Below are positions 23,733 through 25,727 of a stretch of DNA of 25,727 nucleotides, piece by piece. Source of the DNA: Deltaproteobacteria bacterium (GTDB taxonomy: Bacteria > Desulfobacterota > Desulfarculia > Adiutricales > Adiutricaceae); the NCBI GenBank assembly GCA_031279155.1, contig JAITJB010000322.1, positions 1 to 25,727 of the forward strand, read 5' to 3'. The notes beneath the pieces are model-generated. The model saw only the letters and a list, made by a program, of their open reading frames with translations, did not search any database and was not told the DNA's origin. Each line of letters starts with the position of its first letter. Positions within the stretch are counted from its first letter, which is position 1. The position numbers and the translations under genes were made by a program.

Positions 23733-24914
23733 ATGGAAGCGGCCAACATATCGCTACTAAAAGAAGATACAAAAATTATCATCGAGCACTTAAGGCTTTT
23801 TCCTGGCTACAACCTAGCTCAGGATATCGAAAAGCGAATGAGGGCCTTAAATCTGACTCAAAGTGAGCTGGCCGATCGCATGGGCGCCTCGCGTTCGACT
23901 ATCGGGAAATATCTCAACAATCAAGCTCGTCCCAATAGTAAGGAAAAGTTTAAGGAGCTGGGCTTGGCTTTGGCTATGGACGAGGCCGAACTCAATAAGT
24001 TTTTATTATCCAATTGTTATCCGCCTCTTTATGCCAAAAACCCCTTGGATCTGGCTTGCCGGTTTATCCTGTCCAAAAAAGACGCCTTTAAGCTAGAAAA
24101 AATCGTAGAAGTCTACAACCAATTTCTGAAAGCCAAGGATTTAAATAGGTTTCTTTTAAGTGATGATACTGAAGATATTCCGACGGTCAATTTAAGCCAG
24201 GAGTTTAGCGTCAATATCAATTCCGAGACGGGTTTTTTAGCCTGGTTGGCTGAGCACGACCAAGATATGCGGGCCAAGGGCAAGACCTATCTGCCCCACA
24301 GCGATCTAGCCAACTTCGTTAACTTGTACATAGGCGATCCCGAAAGTGGCAAAAGAAGCCTCTACGATTTTTATATCTGCGGTAACATCTCGGTTGCCGT
24401 AAAAAACTTGTTATATCCCATCTTGGCCAAAAAGGAGATAGCCGTCCGGAGGCTGAGGCCAAAATTAATAGTCTTTGGGCTGTATGTCAACATGACCAAA
24501 GAAGAGATGGCCATCATGCTCAGTATCCCCAAGCTTAAGTCCTTTGACGATCCTGTGTCCCGCGTTGACCGGGCCATTTTACTAGCTCTCCAAATGGCTC
24601 ATAAGAGGTACCCGTATTTTGAGTTGGCCAACGCCAAAAAAGCCCTCTGGAATATGGGCCAAAACAATTGGCCGACCTTACGCAACTTTTTTGAGAACAA
24701 AAAGAAAAAAGCCGCCGAGGCCATAGCCTATTATATTAACAACAGAAGCCAAAGGGATATTTTATTTGAACAATATTATACCGACTATGCCGCTAAAAGT
24801 ATTGCAAATTATGTAAACGACATATTAATGTTTCTTGTTGATGTTAAAAGCTTGACTGATATAGAAGTGAGTGAATATGTCCATTTGATTAATGATGATA
24901 GTTATGATGAATAA
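23733..24914 (+). CDS. XRE-type HTH protein with a large unrecognised C-terminal region
   Basis: The 393-residue protein has an N-terminal Cro/C1-type helix-turn-helix at about residues 31-85 (IEKRMRALNLTQSELADRMG, then ASRSTIGKYLNNQARP). The remaining 300 residues match no family I recognise. They look soluble and largely helical, with a WLAEHDQDMRAKGKTYLPH segment, a Lys-rich helix and an Asp/Glu-rich end. GGAGG lies seven bases before the ATG, directly behind promoter-like copy 2. The FHA-kinase gene follows after 12 bp, so the two probably act together: a DNA-binding regulator or signalling scaffold paired with a phosphopeptide-reading kinase-like protein. The last 40 codons are richer in A/T than the rest. 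Function unknown. Confidence 0.85.
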   Translation: MEAANISLLKEDTKIIIEHLRLFPGYNLAQDIEKRMRALNLTQSELADRMGASRSTIGKYLNNQARPNSKEKFKELGLALAMDEAELNKFLLSNCYPPLYAKNPLDLACRFILSKKDAFKLEKIVEVYNQFLKAKDLNRFLLSDDTEDIPTVNLSQEFSVNINSETGFLAWLAEHDQDMRAKGKTYLPHSDLANFVNLYIGDPESGKRSLYDFYICGNISVAVKNLLYPILAKKEIAVRRLRPKLIVFGLYVNMTKEEMAIMLSIPKLKSFDDPVSRVDRAILLALQMAHKRYPYFELANAKKALWNMGQNNWPTLRNFFENKKKKAAEAIAYYINNRSQRDILFEQYYTDYAAKSIANYVNDILMFLVDVKSLTDIEVSEYVHLINDDSYDE

Positions 24915-24926
24915 GAGGTCGAAATA

Positions 24927-25727
24927 ATGCCATATTCCATCAGATTAAATGTTGAAAATGATCAAGATAATGCTAAAAGTTATACTATTGAAGGTAGCAA
25001 CCATTTGATAGTCGGTAGGCAACAAGACTGCGCCATCGTCTTAGCTGATGAGAATGTCTCAGACTACCACTGCCTGATAGACATATCGCCATCTTCGTCG
25101 GCTATAAGGGACTTAGGGAGCTTAAGCGGCACTTACCTTAACGGCCAACCAATTGGTCAGAGGTTTCGAGATATTTCTAATAAAGAATTCCACCCGACTG
25201 AAAACGTGACCTTTTTCCTTAACTCAGGCGACTCCATAAAGATAGGAAAGTATAAAATCAACCTGGAAATATTTGATTCTAGCTATGCGGCCAAGTCCAA
25301 GCGTTATTGTGAGCTCTGCGGGGAATCTCTTTTAGACGATGAAGAGGATTTTTGCGCGGAGTGCCAGAGGGATCCAGGAAAAATACTAGATTTTTTGATG
25401 GCTAAAAGCCCCAATAGCCCATATAAAAATATCGACCTCTTAGGGCAGGGGAGTATGGGTCAGGTCTGGCTGGTGGAAAACCGATCTGACCTACAAAAAT
25501 TAGCCCTGAGGATTTTGCCAGCTAATGCTTCCGATGAGGAAAGTTTAAGGCATTTTCGGGCATCCATCAATATGGCCTCAAAGCTTGAGCACCCAAATAT
25601 TGTCAGGCAATTTGAAAGCGCGCACGCTGGAGGGGCCTACAAAATCTTCATGGAATACTGCGATGGAGGTAGTTTACTGGAATTAATGAAAAAAAATGGC
25701 GGTAAATTGAGCTTGGCTCTAGCCAGC
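24927..25727 (+). CDS. FHA / zinc-ribbon / Ser-Thr kinase-like protein (partial, 3' end missing)
   Basis: The first 267 residues are visible. An FHA phosphothreonine-binding domain spans about 26-115, with G30-R31, S45-x2-H48, the LGSLSGTYLNG motif and N72. A small zinc-ribbon-like knuckle follows (C128, C131, C143, C146), then the start of a protein kinase fold from about 166 with glycine loop LGQGSMGQVW (172-181). The VAIK lysine position reads A-L-R (R195) and the helix-C glutamate position reads serine (S213) in F-R-A-S-I before LEHPNIV. Both are key for ATP positioning, so it may be a pseudokinase; the HRD and DFG motifs lie beyond the window. AGAGG precedes the ATG, 12 bp after the HTH gene. 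Confidence 0.88.
   Translation, partial: MPYSIRLNVENDQDNAKSYTIEGSNHLIVGRQQDCAIVLADENVSDYHCLIDISPSSSAIRDLGSLSGTYLNGQPIGQRFRDISNKEFHPTENVTFFLNSGDSIKIGKYKINLEIFDSSYAAKSKRYCELCGESLLDDEEDFCAECQRDPGKILDFLMAKSPNSPYKNIDLLGQGSMGQVWLVENRSDLQKLALRILPANASDEESLRHFRASINMASKLEHPNIVRQFESAHAGGAYKIFMEYCDGGSLLELMKKNGGKLSLALAS

Overview
The window reads as chromosomal DNA from a Gram-negative bacterium. A SurA-like periplasmic chaperone, a BamD-like outer-membrane assembly lipoprotein, RodZ and a type IV pilus/type II secretion motor ATPase all point to a diderm. The gene content (PilB, RadA, a DUF2802 protein, an EFR1-type ferredoxin, a branching enzyme, and an FHA/kinase cluster), together with decayed Rpn-family genes, suggests a deltaproteobacterial (Desulfobacterota-like) lineage, perhaps gut-associated. 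This is inference from gene content only; no rRNA or tRNA was seen.

Layout. Positions 1-2,420 are a graveyard of Rpn-family (PD-(D/E)XK recombination-promoting nuclease/putative transposase) genes on the minus strand. It holds the start of an apparently intact copy at the left edge, two C-terminal remnants and a duplicated upstream region. Positions 2,499-4,509 (minus) carry rodZ and a surA-like chaperone gene. Positions 4,510-6,213 have no convincing gene but contain two unusual in-frame-length minisatellites (12 bp and 15 bp). A small secreted protein (6,214) converges on radA (6,769-8,166, minus). After about 1 kb without a gene comes a very long pilB-like gene whose product adds a cyclic-nucleotide-binding domain and a roughly 270-residue Pro-rich tail to the motor ATPase. 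A zinc/manganese ABC transporter operon follows (znuA-like, znuC, znuB; 12,412-15,014). Then come a small protein, a DUF2802 protein, a DUF456 membrane protein (minus), thioredoxin, a bamD-like lipoprotein gene and a CNNM/CorC-type CBS membrane protein (minus). The last two are separated by a strong bidirectional terminator. The glycogen branching enzyme gene glgB and an EFR1 flavodoxin-ferredoxin gene form an operon behind an extended -10 promoter and a candidate folded leader RNA.

The right end (23,199-25,727) is the most accessory-looking part. A duplicated promoter-like segment precedes first a 47-codon ORF and then a gene for an XRE-HTH protein with a large unrecognised C-terminal region. 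Twelve bases after it starts an FHA / zinc-ribbon / Ser-Thr-kinase-like protein that runs off the window. In the visible N-lobe of that kinase both the VAIK lysine and the helix-C glutamate appear replaced, which suggests a pseudokinase or highly divergent kinase. The HTH plus FHA-kinase pair is the best candidate here for an undescribed signalling or defence-like system.

A recurring theme is simple-sequence expansion in intergenic DNA: CCAAAG-type runs, a KKAAKP-coding 18-bp repeat, the 12-bp and 15-bp repeats, and a roughly 14-bp degenerate repeat in front of znuA. Several of these are open reading frames without start codons.
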